Below are positions 17,412-26,925 of a DNA stretch of 64,000 nucleotides, one piece after another. The notes below the pieces were generated by a model that saw only the letters and a program-made list of their open reading frames with translations, searched no databases and was not told the DNA's origin. The stretch comes from Paraglaciecola sp. T6c (lineage in GTDB: Bacteria; Pseudomonadota; Gammaproteobacteria; Enterobacterales; Alteromonadaceae): the NCBI RefSeq assembly GCF_000014225.1, contig NC_008228.1:4960001-5024000 (forward strand), read 5' to 3'. Both the position numbers and the translations under genes were made by a program. Numbering within the stretch: the stretch's first letter is position 1; each line of letters starts with the position of its first letter.

Positions 17412-18380
17412 CTAATCTTCTTTTTCTTTTAAATCATCTGGGCGAGTATCCGCGACATGGGCCCCTCTGTTACCTTGGGCTTTGTCGTGACCGTGGGTAC
17501 TGTCTTTTTCAGTCTGATGCTCCATGGCAGCATTAAACTCTGCCCCCAGTAAAATGATATAGGCCGTTAGATAGAACCACATTAACAGGACCACTACACT
17601 GCCAAGAGAGCCATACATTTTGTCGTATTGGCCAAACTGCCCAAGATAGAATGAAAACGCGAATGAAAAGGCAACCCACAATGTGCTGGCCAATAAAGAC
17701 CCGGGGGTGACCCAGCGCCACTTAGCGGTGCTTCGGTGAGGGCCATAGCGATAAAAAGCGGAAAGCGCTAAATTAAATACCAGTGCTAAGAAAGGCCAAG
17801 TTAGCCACTGCACCAGTATGCTGGCGTAATGATGCAGGCCCACATACGAGAATAAAATGGGCAAGACCGCAATGGTAAAAAGCGCAGCTACAAGTAACAT
17901 GACTGCGCTGGCAGTTAATAATACACGCATCACGAGCATCATTAAAAAGCCACGATTTTGGTTCTGCCCATAGGTGATATTGCATGCGGTTACCATCGCT
18001 TGGGCGCCCTTACTCGCACTCCACACCGCAAATAGAGTACTGAACACCACCCCCGTACTTAATGCAGTATTTGATTTGCTCATGATGCGTTCAACTTGCT
18101 GCGAAATAATTTGCCGACCTTGGTCCGGCACGACCCCTATAAGTTGGTTCAAATGCTGTTGCAGTTCATCCGGCGAGACCAGCAAGCCATATATCGATAT
18201 AAAAGCCACCAATAATGGAAATACTGCCAGCAAGAAATAGAAACCGACCCCTGCGGCAATCAAAGATAGGTTGTCATCGAGCATTTTTTTCACGGTACGA
18301 CGTAAAATATCCCACCATCCAGAAAATGGAATTTGACTTGGGCTGGTTGCTGTTTCTCCACGATTAATGCTCACGGGCAT
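17412..18380 (-). CDS. YihY/BrkB-family inner-membrane protein
   Basis: A 322-residue protein with about six membrane helices. The family core is clear: LSLIAAGVGFYFLLAVFPLLVAF near the N-terminus and LGSVVVLLMWFYLTAYIILLGAEFNA near the end. The C-tail is hydrophilic and acidic. YihY was once called RNase BN, a name since shown to belong to another gene; the function of this family remains uncertain. It is transcribed away from the MscS gene, with a 104-base divergent gap. The gap toward Pmp3 holds a 7-bp hairpin at 17373-17389. Confidence 0.9.
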   Translation of the reverse strand: MPVSINRGETATSPSQIPFSGWWDILRRTVKKMLDDNLSLIAAGVGFYFLLAVFPLLVAFISIYGLLVSPDELQQHLNQLIGVVPDQGRQIISQQVERIMSKSNTALSTGVVFSTLFAVWSASKGAQAMVTACNITYGQNQNRGFLMMLVMRVLLTASAVMLLVAALFTIAVLPILFSYVGLHHYASILVQWLTWPFLALVFNLALSAFYRYGPHRSTAKWRWVTPGSLLASTLWVAFSFAFSFYLGQFGQYDKMYGSLGSVVVLLMWFYLTAYIILLGAEFNAAMEHQTEKDSTHGHDKAQGNRGAHVADTRPDDLKEKED

Positions 18381-18484
18381 ATCCTTTAGTTATTTTGTAC
18401 ACTGAAATCGGCGTGGCACCTATCTTGCCTCACACTTAATTCGAACTTCATGCTCTATGCGCATTAGAAACTGTCAGGTGGCAT

Positions 18485-19639
18485 ATGCACTTAATTATTC
18501 GCTCTTGTAAAAACGCCGTTGTTGTTATGTCATTATTATTGACCTATGCCATATTCGTGCCCGCCGTCTTCGCTCAGGAAAATACAACTGAAGAGCCTCT
18601 AATGACGCAGCCGTTGGATGTATGGGCAGATGTCACTCATTTGTGGCACAACGTTGTGATGGCGTTACCTATGCTCACGCTGGGGTTGGTATTCTTTATT
18701 ATTTGTTATGCCCTCGCGAGGCCCGTATCTACTTTGCTTGTAAGGCCTATCGGATACGTAAGTCAGAGTGAATTGATTAGGCTTGTGACGCGGCGCACTA
18801 TCAGCCTGCTAATTATTTTACTTGGTCTGTATGTATTCTTAAGATTTGCAGGCTTAAGTGAATTTGCTATCGCGATTGTCAGCGGCACGGGAGTCATGGG
18901 CTTAATTCTTGGGTTCGCGTTTCGTGATATCGCGGAGAACTTTATTTCGAGTTTGCTGCTAAGCGTGCAAAAGCCCTTTAAAATTGACGATGTCATTGAG
19001 GTACAGGGGCAGTTAGGGATTGTAAAGCAAGTAACAGCAAGGGCGACGACTTTAGTCGACTTCGATGGTAATCACATTCAAATTCCCAATGCGACTATTT
19101 ATAAAAATATTATACGTAATCTCACTGCCAACCCGAAAATGCGAGGCAAGTTCACTATCGGTATTGGATATGATTCCAGTATTTTGGAGGCTCAACAATT
19201 GGCCACAAAGGTGCTTAGCTCGCAACCTACCATTTTACAAGACCCCGAGCCTCAAGTATTGGTAGACGAATTAGGCTCATCTACGGTGAACCTAAAGGTC
19301 TATTTTTGGATCGATGCTCAGCAATATAGCCTGCTTAAAGTGTCTTCAATGTTAATGCGCTTAATCATGCGCGAATTTGAAAGAAACAATATCAGTATGC
19401 CAGACGATGCGCGTGAGATAATCTTCCCTCAAGGTGTGCCAGTTCATCAAATATCATCACAGGAGAGTGGCTTGACTGATGAACCTCAAGCCTTACGCTC
19501 TTTGCCCGTTAACAAAGAAGCCATTGAGCAAGATAGCGATGCCATCGAGCATCAAGATGATTTAAGCAGCGACACCCATGACATACGCGAGCAAGCAAAG
19601 CAGGCTCGTGATCCAGAGCAAGGGCAAAACATTCTTTGA
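18485..19639 (+). CDS. small-conductance mechanosensitive channel (MscS family)
   Basis: A 384-residue channel. An N-terminal signal-like helix (VVVMSLLLTYAIFVPAVFAQ) is followed by helices at about 57-78 and 105-122. The pore helix is SGTGVMGLILGFAFRDIAENFISSLLL (about 133-160), with the Gly/Ala packing typical of MscS TM3. The beta domain has the usual KPFKIDDVIEV and FDGNHIQIPNATI motifs. The tail after about residue 320 is charged and probably disordered. MscS channels open on hypo-osmotic shock and release solutes. It converges on the MFS gene with a 22-base gap. Confidence 0.93.
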   Translation: MHLIIRSCKNAVVVMSLLLTYAIFVPAVFAQENTTEEPLMTQPLDVWADVTHLWHNVVMALPMLTLGLVFFIICYALARPVSTLLVRPIGYVSQSELIRLVTRRTISLLIILLGLYVFLRFAGLSEFAIAIVSGTGVMGLILGFAFRDIAENFISSLLLSVQKPFKIDDVIEVQGQLGIVKQVTARATTLVDFDGNHIQIPNATIYKNIIRNLTANPKMRGKFTIGIGYDSSILEAQQLATKVLSSQPTILQDPEPQVLVDELGSSTVNLKVYFWIDAQQYSLLKVSSMLMRLIMREFERNNISMPDDAREIIFPQGVPVHQISSQESGLTDEPQALRSLPVNKEAIEQDSDAIEHQDDLSSDTHDIREQAKQARDPEQGQNIL

Positions 19640-19658
19640 GCGAGTCGCGAAATCGCTC
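19638..19658. terminator. convergent hairpin between the mscS and MFS genes
   Basis: GAGCGA and TCGCTC form a 6-bp stem around a 9-base loop that begins at the mscS stop; a T-rich stretch follows on the plus strand. It is a possible shared terminator. Confidence 0.4.
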
Positions 19659-19661
19659 GCG

Positions 19662-20849
19662 CTACTTCTCTTTTTTAAGCCAGTAGCTTTGAGCAAGACC
19701 AAGGATCAAAAAGCCTGTCATCAAAGCAATAATGTGTTCATTTATCATCGGGTAAACCACAGCATAAAAACCGCCAAAAGCGAGCAACACATAACCGACA
19801 ACCGTATTGGCGGTCGCAACATATTGGGTGCGGGTATCGCCGTTGGCAATATCCAGCAAGTAGGTTTTGCGCGCCGTTCTAACTCCTGCGTATCCCACCG
19901 AGAGCAAAAAGAATAAACCAACGTTGAGCCAAAGCGAACCCATCTGGTAGCAAAAATAGAACACTCCGCCTGCTACCACACATATCACACTGGCAATACG
20001 TATAGTCAGCACTGCACTTTTGTCTGACCATGAACCCCAGACATAGGAAGATAAAAACGCGGCTAATGAGCTGGCCGCGATAAAATAAGGTAGCTGAAAG
20101 GTATCGTCTTGACTTGTGGTGATGCTAACGAAGAATGGGGCTATTAAAGCGCTATGCAGTAATAAACAACGGCTAATGATTAAGTGCACTAATGCAGCGT
20201 CCCCTTTCAGGGTTTGCAAAAAAGAGTCCCCGCCGCGATCACTTTCTGATTTGACCTCAGCGTTTAACGCCAACGATAAGGGTAGCGTTGCGATAAACAA
20301 TATGCTGGCGAACCCCACGATAAACAGCAACCAAACTTGTTCAAACTGCTCTTTACCTAGAATGAGTGCCCCGGCGCTGAGCAAAGACAACAAGCCAGAA
20401 ATTCCGCTGGCTATCCCTACTAATTTGCCCCGGCGACCCTTTTCGATTAACACGCCCTCCATATCTTTCATGGTCAACGAACATAGAGCACGCCCCAGAC
20501 TGAGTATCACCAACAAAATGAGAATAGCGGAGCCAGCGTAAAAAGCATCTAACATCGCCACTGCCGGCACCATGCCCAGTATCGCCAATGCTTGCACCAA
20601 CACACCCACACGCCATACGTGTTGGCGTTTAACGTAGCGTTCGATTCGATGCTTTAGCGGCCACTGGGGAATTAGTGAGCCAGATTCTCGAATGGGGACT
20701 AACAGAGAAATCATCCAACTCGGTGCACCTATGCTAGTGAGCACCCAAGGTAAGGTAGTTTTAGCGGATATGAGAATATCCGCCAGTTTGGTCATTGTCG
20801 ATATAACAACCAAGCGCAAAAAGGCATTAACATTGCTGTTCTGACTCAA
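19662..20849 (-). CDS. MFS transporter
   Basis: A 395-residue protein with about 12 predicted membrane helices in two halves and a short central loop rich in charged residues (LNAEVKSESDRGGDSF). The N-terminal region keeps an MFS-like PIRESGSLIPQWPL loop between helices 2 and 3. The specific family and substrate cannot be read. It lies 64 bases downstream of nhaA in the same direction, so the two may be co-transcribed. Confidence 0.8.
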   Translation of the reverse strand: MSQNSNVNAFLRLVVISTMTKLADILISAKTTLPWVLTSIGAPSWMISLLVPIRESGSLIPQWPLKHRIERYVKRQHVWRVGVLVQALAILGMVPAVAMLDAFYAGSAILILLVILSLGRALCSLTMKDMEGVLIEKGRRGKLVGIASGISGLLSLLSAGALILGKEQFEQVWLLFIVGFASILFIATLPLSLALNAEVKSESDRGGDSFLQTLKGDAALVHLIISRCLLLHSALIAPFFVSITTSQDDTFQLPYFIAASSLAAFLSSYVWGSWSDKSAVLTIRIASVICVVAGGVFYFCYQMGSLWLNVGLFFLLSVGYAGVRTARKTYLLDIANGDTRTQYVATANTVVGYVLLAFGGFYAVVYPMINEHIIALMTGFLILGLAQSYWLKKEK

Positions 20850-20913
20850 AGTTGAACCCTTGATAGGCGAATAACAGTAAGCTCAGTATGTTTAGAACCT
20901 TTTTTAAGATCAA

Positions 20914-22332
20914 CTACTCTTGGTCAGTCTGCGGTAAGCCTGCCTTGTTATGCCGCTCGTCTTTAGGCTCTTCGTGCACTTTATGCTTTATCATTAGAAA
21001 TAAAGTCGTACCGATTATGGCCGCTATGACGGAGCCGGCCAAGATACCCAATTTGGCTTGCGCCAATAATTCAGGATGACCAGCAAAGCCCAGTGATGCA
21101 ATAAATAATGACATAGTAAAGCCCACCCCGGCTAAGCATGCCAGTGCGAAAACATGTCCAAATGCTAACCCATTAGGCAAGCGAGAGAAGCCACTTTTAA
21201 CAGCTATCCAAGCAAACACACTAATGCCAATCACTTTCCCTAGTACCATAGCGCTGGCAACCCCAATAAAGACCACCGAGTCGAATATTTTGCTGAGGTC
21301 ATCAGGTAGTGCCACCCCTGCGTTAATAAACGCAAAAATGGGCAGAATGATCAAGCTGACCGGCCGATTTAGCACATGCCCCCAGCGTTGTATTGGTGTG
21401 GTTGTCATGGCGGCAATATCTTGAGCTTGCTCTACTAATTCATGCTGATCTTGCTGCTCTAAAATGGATTTATCCTTGCGGTCATTTTTCTCAAAACGAT
21501 TTAATACACTACGCATATTAGTAGCAAACCAAGTACTTTGCGCGTAGGGCTTTGTAGGGACAGCTAGCGCAGCCAAAATACCTGCTGCGGTTGCATGTAC
21601 ACCTGATTGCAACACAAACCACCACAGCAGAATGCCCCCAACGAGGTAAAAAATAGGCCGACGAAAACCGAGTACATTTAACGCGAACAGGCCGCCTAAC
21701 GTCAGGCCCGCATACATGAGGGAGGTTAGGTGTATGTTTTCAGTGTAAAACAAGCCAATGACGGCTACTGCGCCCATGTCATCTACAATCGCTAAAGCTG
21801 ACAAGGTTACCGCTGCCGAGCGCGGTGCTTTACTGCCAAGTAATGCCAGAATGCCCAATGCAAAGGCAGTATCAGTGGCCATGGGTATTCCCCAACCACG
21901 CAACGCTTCGTCCACTCCGGTTAGCGCAACCCCAGCGTAAATGCCAGCGGGGAGCAACATACCGCCAATTGCCATGGCGATAACAAGACTTGAGTCACGA
22001 AAATCTTTTAGATCCCCCACCAAGCATTCGTATTTGATCTCTAAGCCAAGCAAGAAGAAGAACAACACCATTAAGCCGTCATTCACCCATGTATGCAGGG
22101 AATGACTAATGGCAAAATCCCCCAAGGAGATACTAAATGCCATGTGACTTATCTCTTCGTAGCCTTCATGCCACTGTGAGTTTGCAATCACCATGGCGGC
22201 AATAGCGGCTAGCAGTAAAGTGATACTGGCAGTCGCTTGGCTTTTAAAAAACTGCTCGAACGAGCAAATGAAGTGATTAAACTTTCGCTCTAAGGGGGCC
22301 AGTTCGCGATCTTTGTCTTGAAGCTGATTCAT
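20914..22332 (-). CDS. nhaA: Na+/H+ antiporter NhaA
   Basis: A 472-residue protein from the ATG at 22332; the ORF extends to 22404, but those 24 residues are unlike NhaA. The antiporter core is intact: the ion-site Asp pair in ALAIVDDMGAVAVI and the Asp of the unwound helix in MATDTAFALGILALLG. It exchanges two protons in for one sodium out, protecting against sodium and alkali. A loop of about 40 polar residues in the middle (RFEKNDRKDKSILEQQDQHE) is longer than in E. coli NhaA. A terminator hairpin separates it from proA upstream. Confidence 0.95.
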   Translation of the reverse strand: MNQLQDKDRELAPLERKFNHFICSFEQFFKSQATASITLLLAAIAAMVIANSQWHEGYEEISHMAFSISLGDFAISHSLHTWVNDGLMVLFFFLLGLEIKYECLVGDLKDFRDSSLVIAMAIGGMLLPAGIYAGVALTGVDEALRGWGIPMATDTAFALGILALLGSKAPRSAAVTLSALAIVDDMGAVAVIGLFYTENIHLTSLMYAGLTLGGLFALNVLGFRRPIFYLVGGILLWWFVLQSGVHATAAGILAALAVPTKPYAQSTWFATNMRSVLNRFEKNDRKDKSILEQQDQHELVEQAQDIAAMTTTPIQRWGHVLNRPVSLIILPIFAFINAGVALPDDLSKIFDSVVFIGVASAMVLGKVIGISVFAWIAVKSGFSRLPNGLAFGHVFALACLAGVGFTMSLFIASLGFAGHPELLAQAKLGILAGSVIAAIIGTTLFLMIKHKVHEEPKDERHNKAGLPQTDQE

Positions 22333-22431
22333 GGTCGTCACTCTTATGTAGGCATAAGCCATAGGTGAGTGTCGTGACCATGCGCATCGCTCAATGAAAA
22401 CCATACGTGGGTTATCAAATAAACATACAAA

Positions 22432-22463
22432 AATGGAGTTAACACTTGCGTGTTAACTCCATT
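22432..22463 (-). terminator. intrinsic terminator of the putP-proBA operon
   Basis: A perfect 14-bp stem (AATGGAGTTAACAC/GTGTTAACTCCATT) with loop TTGC, followed on the minus strand by TTTTTG. It lies about 140 bases past proA and 100 bases before nhaA. Confidence 0.75.
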
Positions 22464-22599
22464 GAATAGTCTTAATCGATTGCTGTTTAGCATGCCACGG
22501 CACTCAAAATTCAATGAATACCGAGTGACAATGCAGGAACCTAGCCAACCTCAGGTGAGGCACTCAAGGGGCTTATTTCCTAAACCGAAAAGGAAGTTT

Positions 22600-23841
22600 T
22601 TAGGCGCGAACTTGACCAGTGCCACTGACTAAGTATTTCTCAGCCGTCAATGACTCAAGCCCCATTGGCCCATAAGCATGTAACTTAGTCGTTGCTATGC
22701 CTATTTCAGCACCAAGCCCTAGCTCACTGCCATCCGAGAAGCGAGAAGATGCATTTACCATGACTACTGACGCATCAACACTGCGCTGAAAACGCTTGGC
22801 CGTTATCTCATTAGCAGTACAGATAACCTCTGTGTGGTGGCTGCCGAAGCGGGTAATGTGTTCAAATGCTGCGTCTAAGTCATCGACGATGCCTACCGCA
22901 ATTTCGAGATCCAGGTATTCTTCACCGAACTCATCATCTTGAATGACCTTGGCGTTATCAAAATAGCTTGCTGCTTGCGCGCTTGCGTTAATTTTGACCT
23001 CTTTACTGTGTAAGGCAGCTGCAGCCAATGGTAAGAACTGCTCAGCAATGTCTTTGTGCACAATCAGACCTTCAAGTGCATTACATACGCCTGTGCGATG
23101 TGTCTTACCGTTTACCAACAAATCGATGGCAGTTTGTAAATCTGCGTCTTTGTCTATGTAAAGATGACACACACCTTTGAAATGTTGAATAACCGGTATT
23201 TTACTGTTGTCGGTCACGTGGCGGATTAAACCTTCACCACCGCGCGGAATAATCACATCGATATAGTCACTTTGCTGCATCAATTCCATCATCAGTTCAC
23301 GGTCAGGATCAGGTACAACTGTGATAAGTTCAACGGGTAAGCTGTGCTTTTGCAACACATCTTGTAAAATCGCGGCAATGGCTTTGCTACTGCCTAGGGC
23401 TTCTTTACCGCCTCGCAAAATAACCCCGTTCCCTGATTTAAAACATAAGGCGCCTGCGTCTGCTGTTACATTTGGACGTGCTTCATAAATCATGCATACC
23501 ACGCCTAGTGGAATACGCATTTTGCTGATTTTCAAGCCGTTAGGGCGCTCGCCAATGATCCGCTCTTGTCCTGCAGGGTCTGGTAAAGAGACGATGGTTT
23601 CAATGCCTGCGGCCATACTTTCTACGCGCTCTTCATTTAAGGTGAGGCGGTCGATCATAGCGGCGCCTAAGCCGTCTTTTTCTGCTTGCGCTAAATCCAT
23701 CTTGTTGGCCGCGTATATAACGTCTGCGTTAGTACGCAATGCATCCGCCATGTCCTGTAAAACTTGGTTTTTGGTTTTTTCGTCTAATACTGCCAATACT
23801 TTTGCCGCTTTCGCTGCCTTTTGTGCTAATTCTTTAATCAT
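22600..23841 (-). CDS. proA: gamma-glutamyl phosphate reductase
   Basis: A 413-residue ALDH-superfamily enzyme that reduces gamma-glutamyl phosphate to glutamate-5-semialdehyde with NADPH, the second step of proline synthesis. The substrate-binding segments MIYEARPNVTADAGALCFKSGN and VIPRGGEGLI are family hallmarks. The catalytic Cys lies in KTHRTGVCNALEG, and ASSRFSDGSELGLGAEIGI is the usual late motif. It starts 2 bases after proB, so translation is probably coupled. Its operon mates are the proline transporter and the kinase for the previous step. Confidence 0.97.
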   Translation of the reverse strand: MIKELAQKAAKAAKVLAVLDEKTKNQVLQDMADALRTNADVIYAANKMDLAQAEKDGLGAAMIDRLTLNEERVESMAAGIETIVSLPDPAGQERIIGERPNGLKISKMRIPLGVVCMIYEARPNVTADAGALCFKSGNGVILRGGKEALGSSKAIAAILQDVLQKHSLPVELITVVPDPDRELMMELMQQSDYIDVIIPRGGEGLIRHVTDNSKIPVIQHFKGVCHLYIDKDADLQTAIDLLVNGKTHRTGVCNALEGLIVHKDIAEQFLPLAAAALHSKEVKINASAQAASYFDNAKVIQDDEFGEEYLDLEIAVGIVDDLDAAFEHITRFGSHHTEVICTANEITAKRFQRSVDASVVMVNASSRFSDGSELGLGAEIGIATTKLHAYGPMGLESLTAEKYLVSGTGQVRA

Positions 23842-23843
23842 GC

Positions 23844-24950
23844 TTATTGTTTCTCCAATACAGCGATATTCTTTTTCGAGATGATAGGACCTGTTCTATT
23901 TTGGAATTCATCGGCAAATTCACGATCATCCTGGTCCGCAATGAAACTCAACAAACAACTGCTGTAGTTCGAACGCGCTTTCGCTATGCGCGTCCCGTCA
24001 TCTTTTCTCAATAAAATGGTGTCTCCCACTGAGAAATTACCGTTTACTTCGACAATCTCATCACTGGTGAGTTGTTCACCCTCTAATGCAAAAGTGGTGT
24101 CAAAGTCGTTATCGACTACCACTTCACCTTGTTCTGACGCGGTATGCGTCATCCAATGCACATTTTCCTGCATGGGTTTGGCGTAAGGCCTAAAATGCGT
24201 GCCCGGGTTTTTGCCTTCAAGTAAGGTATTGAAGGTGGTTGCCTTAAATCCATTGACAATGAAGGTGTCGATACCATGAGAAGTGGCTTTTTCAGCTGCT
24301 TCGATTTTGGTTTTCATTCCACCTGTTCCCACAGCACTCGTCGCGCCGCCGCCCATGGCAAAAATGCGGCTGTCAATTGTTGTGACTTCAGGTAGTAATA
24401 CCGCATCATCATGGGTATTGGGGTTTTTGTCATACAATCCGTCGACGTCTGAGCAAATGATAAGTGCATCAGCATCAGCTGAGGCTGCTACCATGGCTGA
24501 CAAGTTATCGTTGTCGCCCACTTTTAAGTCATCCGTGGTGACGGTGTCGTTTTCGTTAATAATCGGCAGTACACCGTTATTTAAAAGCGTAAACGTTGTC
24601 TCACGAATACTCACGTAACGCTCACGGTCACGTAGGTCACCATGGGTTAATAGAATTTGTGCGGTTGGGAAGTCAAACAGTCTGTCCCACGTGGCCATCA
24701 TTTCAGTTTGACCGGCTGCGGCCATGGCTTTTTTCAAAGCGATATCTACATTGTCCGTTTCGGGGAACAAATGCGAACCTGCTGCCACTGACCCTGATGA
24801 TACCAGTACAACCTGAACGCCATTGGCTCTTAGGCGCACAATAAATTGCGCGATACTGAGCAAGTAATGACTGCTACACCCTTTACGGTGTGGCGCTATT
24901 AGCGCGCTGCCTACTTTTATTACAACGCGTTTCCATTGTGAAAGATCCAT
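23844..24950 (-). CDS. proB: glutamate 5-kinase with PUA domain
   Basis: A 368-residue enzyme that phosphorylates glutamate in the first step of proline synthesis. The amino-acid kinase domain (to about 260) opens VVIKVGSALIAP and includes VSSGSVAAG, NENDTVTT and GTGGMKTKIEAA motifs. A C-terminal PUA domain (about 280-360) is present, as in E. coli ProB. Proline feedback inhibition is expected from the family. It lies 11 bases after putP and 2 bases before proA. Confidence 0.97.
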   Translation of the reverse strand: MDLSQWKRVVIKVGSALIAPHRKGCSSHYLLSIAQFIVRLRANGVQVVLVSSGSVAAGSHLFPETDNVDIALKKAMAAAGQTEMMATWDRLFDFPTAQILLTHGDLRDRERYVSIRETTFTLLNNGVLPIINENDTVTTDDLKVGDNDNLSAMVAASADADALIICSDVDGLYDKNPNTHDDAVLLPEVTTIDSRIFAMGGGATSAVGTGGMKTKIEAAEKATSHGIDTFIVNGFKATTFNTLLEGKNPGTHFRPYAKPMQENVHWMTHTASEQGEVVVDNDFDTTFALEGEQLTSDEIVEVNGNFSVGDTILLRKDDGTRIAKARSNYSSCLLSFIADQDDREFADEFQNRTGPIISKKNIAVLEKQ

Positions 24951-24961
24951 TGAATGTTTCC

Positions 24962-26455
24962 TTAATTTGAATGTTGTTTGGCTAAAACCTGATTGGTTTC
25001 GTCGAACATAGCCGCTGTGGCTTTACTTGGTTTTTCACCAAACTGACTCACCAGCCAGATAACAGCAGCACTTACAATAAAGCCTGGGACAATTTCGTAC
25101 ATCACGCTGGAAAGCGTTTGTCCGTTGGGTAGCAGTGGCACATAAATCCAAACCAACACGGTTACAGCACCGGATACGATGCCTGCTACAGCAGCTTTGT
25201 GGGTTAAATTTGCTTTGTACAAGCAAAACAACACTAACGGTCCGAATGCGGCGCCAAAGCCGGCCCACGCATTGCTGACCAATGATAAAATACTATTGTT
25301 ACTATCCAGTGATAGTAACAAGGCGACGATTGCTACACCTGCAACGCCATAGCGTCCCATTTTTACAGTTTGCTCATCGCTGACTTCATTGCCCGCTTTG
25401 AGGCGGTAGATGTCTTCGGTCAAAGAACTGGCTGATACCAGCAATTGCGAAGAAATGGTGCTCATGATAGCCGCTAAAATCGCAGCTAATAGGAAGCCAC
25501 TGATCAACGGGTGAAATAGCAATTCTGAGAAAATGATGAAGATAGTTTCAGGGTCATCCACTGCTAAGTTAAATTTATTAGCATACGCAACGCCAACCAA
25601 GCCAGTAGACAGGGCGCCTGTAATAGTGACCGTCATCCAACTCATGCCAATATTACGTGCCGTTTTAACCGCAGGCACCGAGCGAATAGCCATGAATCGC
25701 ACAATAATATGCGGCTGACCAAAATACCCCAATCCCCACGCTAAACTAGACACCAAACCAAGAGCGGTTATATCACTCATCGACTGAGTGAATGTCGGGA
25801 TCGACTGATACGCAAAGTCGAGCATTTCGTTACTACTGGTAAAATGTTGGTATGCAACAATGGGCACTAAAGCCAAAGCAACGAACATAATACAGCCCTG
25901 AACAAAATCGGTTAGCGATACCGCCAAGAAGCCACCCAGCAGAGTGTAAGACACCACAACGCCTAAGGTAATAAATAGCCCAAGTTGGTAATCTAAACCG
26001 AAAGCAGATTCAAATAACTTGCCCCCAGCAACCAAGCCCGCAGAGGTATAGAGAGTGAAAAACATCACAATGATCACCGCAGAAATGATTCGGATACTAC
26101 TTGTCTTATTGTTGAAGCGCTTGGCGAAAAACTCAGGAATAGTCAGAGCGTCATTAGCAACCTCGGTGTAAACCCGTAATTTCGGGGCAACCAAAATATA
26201 GTTAGCCAGCGCGCCGACTAACAAGCCAATAGCAATAAACATGCTATCAAACCCGCTAACGAACATGGCTCCAGGAAGCCCCATAAGCATCCAGCCACTC
26301 ATGTCTGATGCCCCTGCAGAAAGTGCAGTGACTTGAGGGCTGACTTGGCGGCCACCTAAGATATAGCCAGACATATCACTAGTCGAACGGCGATAAGCGA
26401 ACACACCTATCCCCAGCATAGCGATAAAATATACTGCTAAAGAAATGTAACTCAT
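24962..26455 (-). CDS. putP: sodium/proline symporter PutP
   Basis: A 497-residue sodium:solute symporter with about 13 helices. The N-terminal signature RRSTSDMSGYILGGRQVSPQ and SDMSGWMLMGLPGA are PutP hallmarks, and the sodium-site region AAILAAIMSTISSQLLVSASSL is intact. It imports proline with sodium. It is the first large gene of an operon with proB and proA, which joins uptake to synthesis; putP is more often next to the proline catabolism gene putA. That arrangement points to proline as an osmolyte. A 57-codon ORF ends 10 bases upstream of its start. Confidence 0.95.
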   Translation of the reverse strand: MSYISLAVYFIAMLGIGVFAYRRSTSDMSGYILGGRQVSPQVTALSAGASDMSGWMLMGLPGAMFVSGFDSMFIAIGLLVGALANYILVAPKLRVYTEVANDALTIPEFFAKRFNNKTSSIRIISAVIIVMFFTLYTSAGLVAGGKLFESAFGLDYQLGLFITLGVVVSYTLLGGFLAVSLTDFVQGCIMFVALALVPIVAYQHFTSSNEMLDFAYQSIPTFTQSMSDITALGLVSSLAWGLGYFGQPHIIVRFMAIRSVPAVKTARNIGMSWMTVTITGALSTGLVGVAYANKFNLAVDDPETIFIIFSELLFHPLISGFLLAAILAAIMSTISSQLLVSASSLTEDIYRLKAGNEVSDEQTVKMGRYGVAGVAIVALLLSLDSNNSILSLVSNAWAGFGAAFGPLVLFCLYKANLTHKAAVAGIVSGAVTVLVWIYVPLLPNGQTLSSVMYEIVPGFIVSAAVIWLVSQFGEKPSKATAAMFDETNQVLAKQHSN

Positions 26456-26465
26456 ATTGTATTAA

Positions 26466-26639
26466 TTAATGGCTTGTGGAAGTTTGGCTTTTTGTGCGAG
26501 CGCGAGATTGGTTGTGGGTAGCAAGAACGAGAAGAGAAGCGCAGGTTAATAACCAAAAGCTCGTTTTATGAAAAATAACGTTTATAAATAAAGTGGCAGG
26601 TTTAGTAAGCGTACTACCGATCGCTTTAAGCGTATTCAT
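26466..26639 (-). CDS. possible small membrane protein or leader upstream of putP
   Basis: A 57-codon ORF begins at an ATG with GGAG 6 bases before it and ends 10 bases before putP. The product starts MNTLKAIGSTLTKPATLFIN, has one likely membrane segment (SFWLLTCASLLVLAT, about 27-41) and a basic tail. It has only one Pro codon, so it is not an obvious proline attenuation leader. Good ribosome site and spacing support translation, but I know no homologue. It might be a small transporter partner or a translated leader. Confidence 0.45.
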   Translation of the reverse strand: MNTLKAIGSTLTKPATLFINVIFHKTSFWLLTCASLLVLATHNQSRARTKSQTSTSH

Positions 26640-26925
26640 TTTGTCTCCGTGATAAATGATGAGTTGTGCACTGATAATTACAGGTCAATTAATTAGTACA
26701 CGAAGCATTATGCTCAATTACTGTCCAAAGATCAAATATAAATCCGGATCTAGCTGAGTCAAAAGATAACCCAAGCCCTGAAAAACGTCATAAATTGAGT
26801 AAGTTAGATCGCTGCTAGCATAGATACCTTCAACCCTAGAGCAAGATCGGTCCTTTACACTTTTTCACCTGAGAAAAAGTGCTTTAGGTTGCATTCAAGG
26901 GAAAATTTGCTAGGGTTCGCCGTTA
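26640..26925. promoter_or_regulatory. divergent control region between putP and marR
   Basis: No ORF. It contains a perfect 9-bp inverted repeat, CACTTTTTC-ACCTGA-GAAAAAGTG, at 26858-26881, 45 bases before the MarR start. This is a candidate MarR operator or hairpin. I do not see a consensus promoter for putP. Confidence 0.45.

Noticed and set aside
22450-22632. 60-aa plus-strand frame between nhaA and proA
   Set aside because: It starts within the terminator hairpin and overlaps proA antisense; no coding signs.
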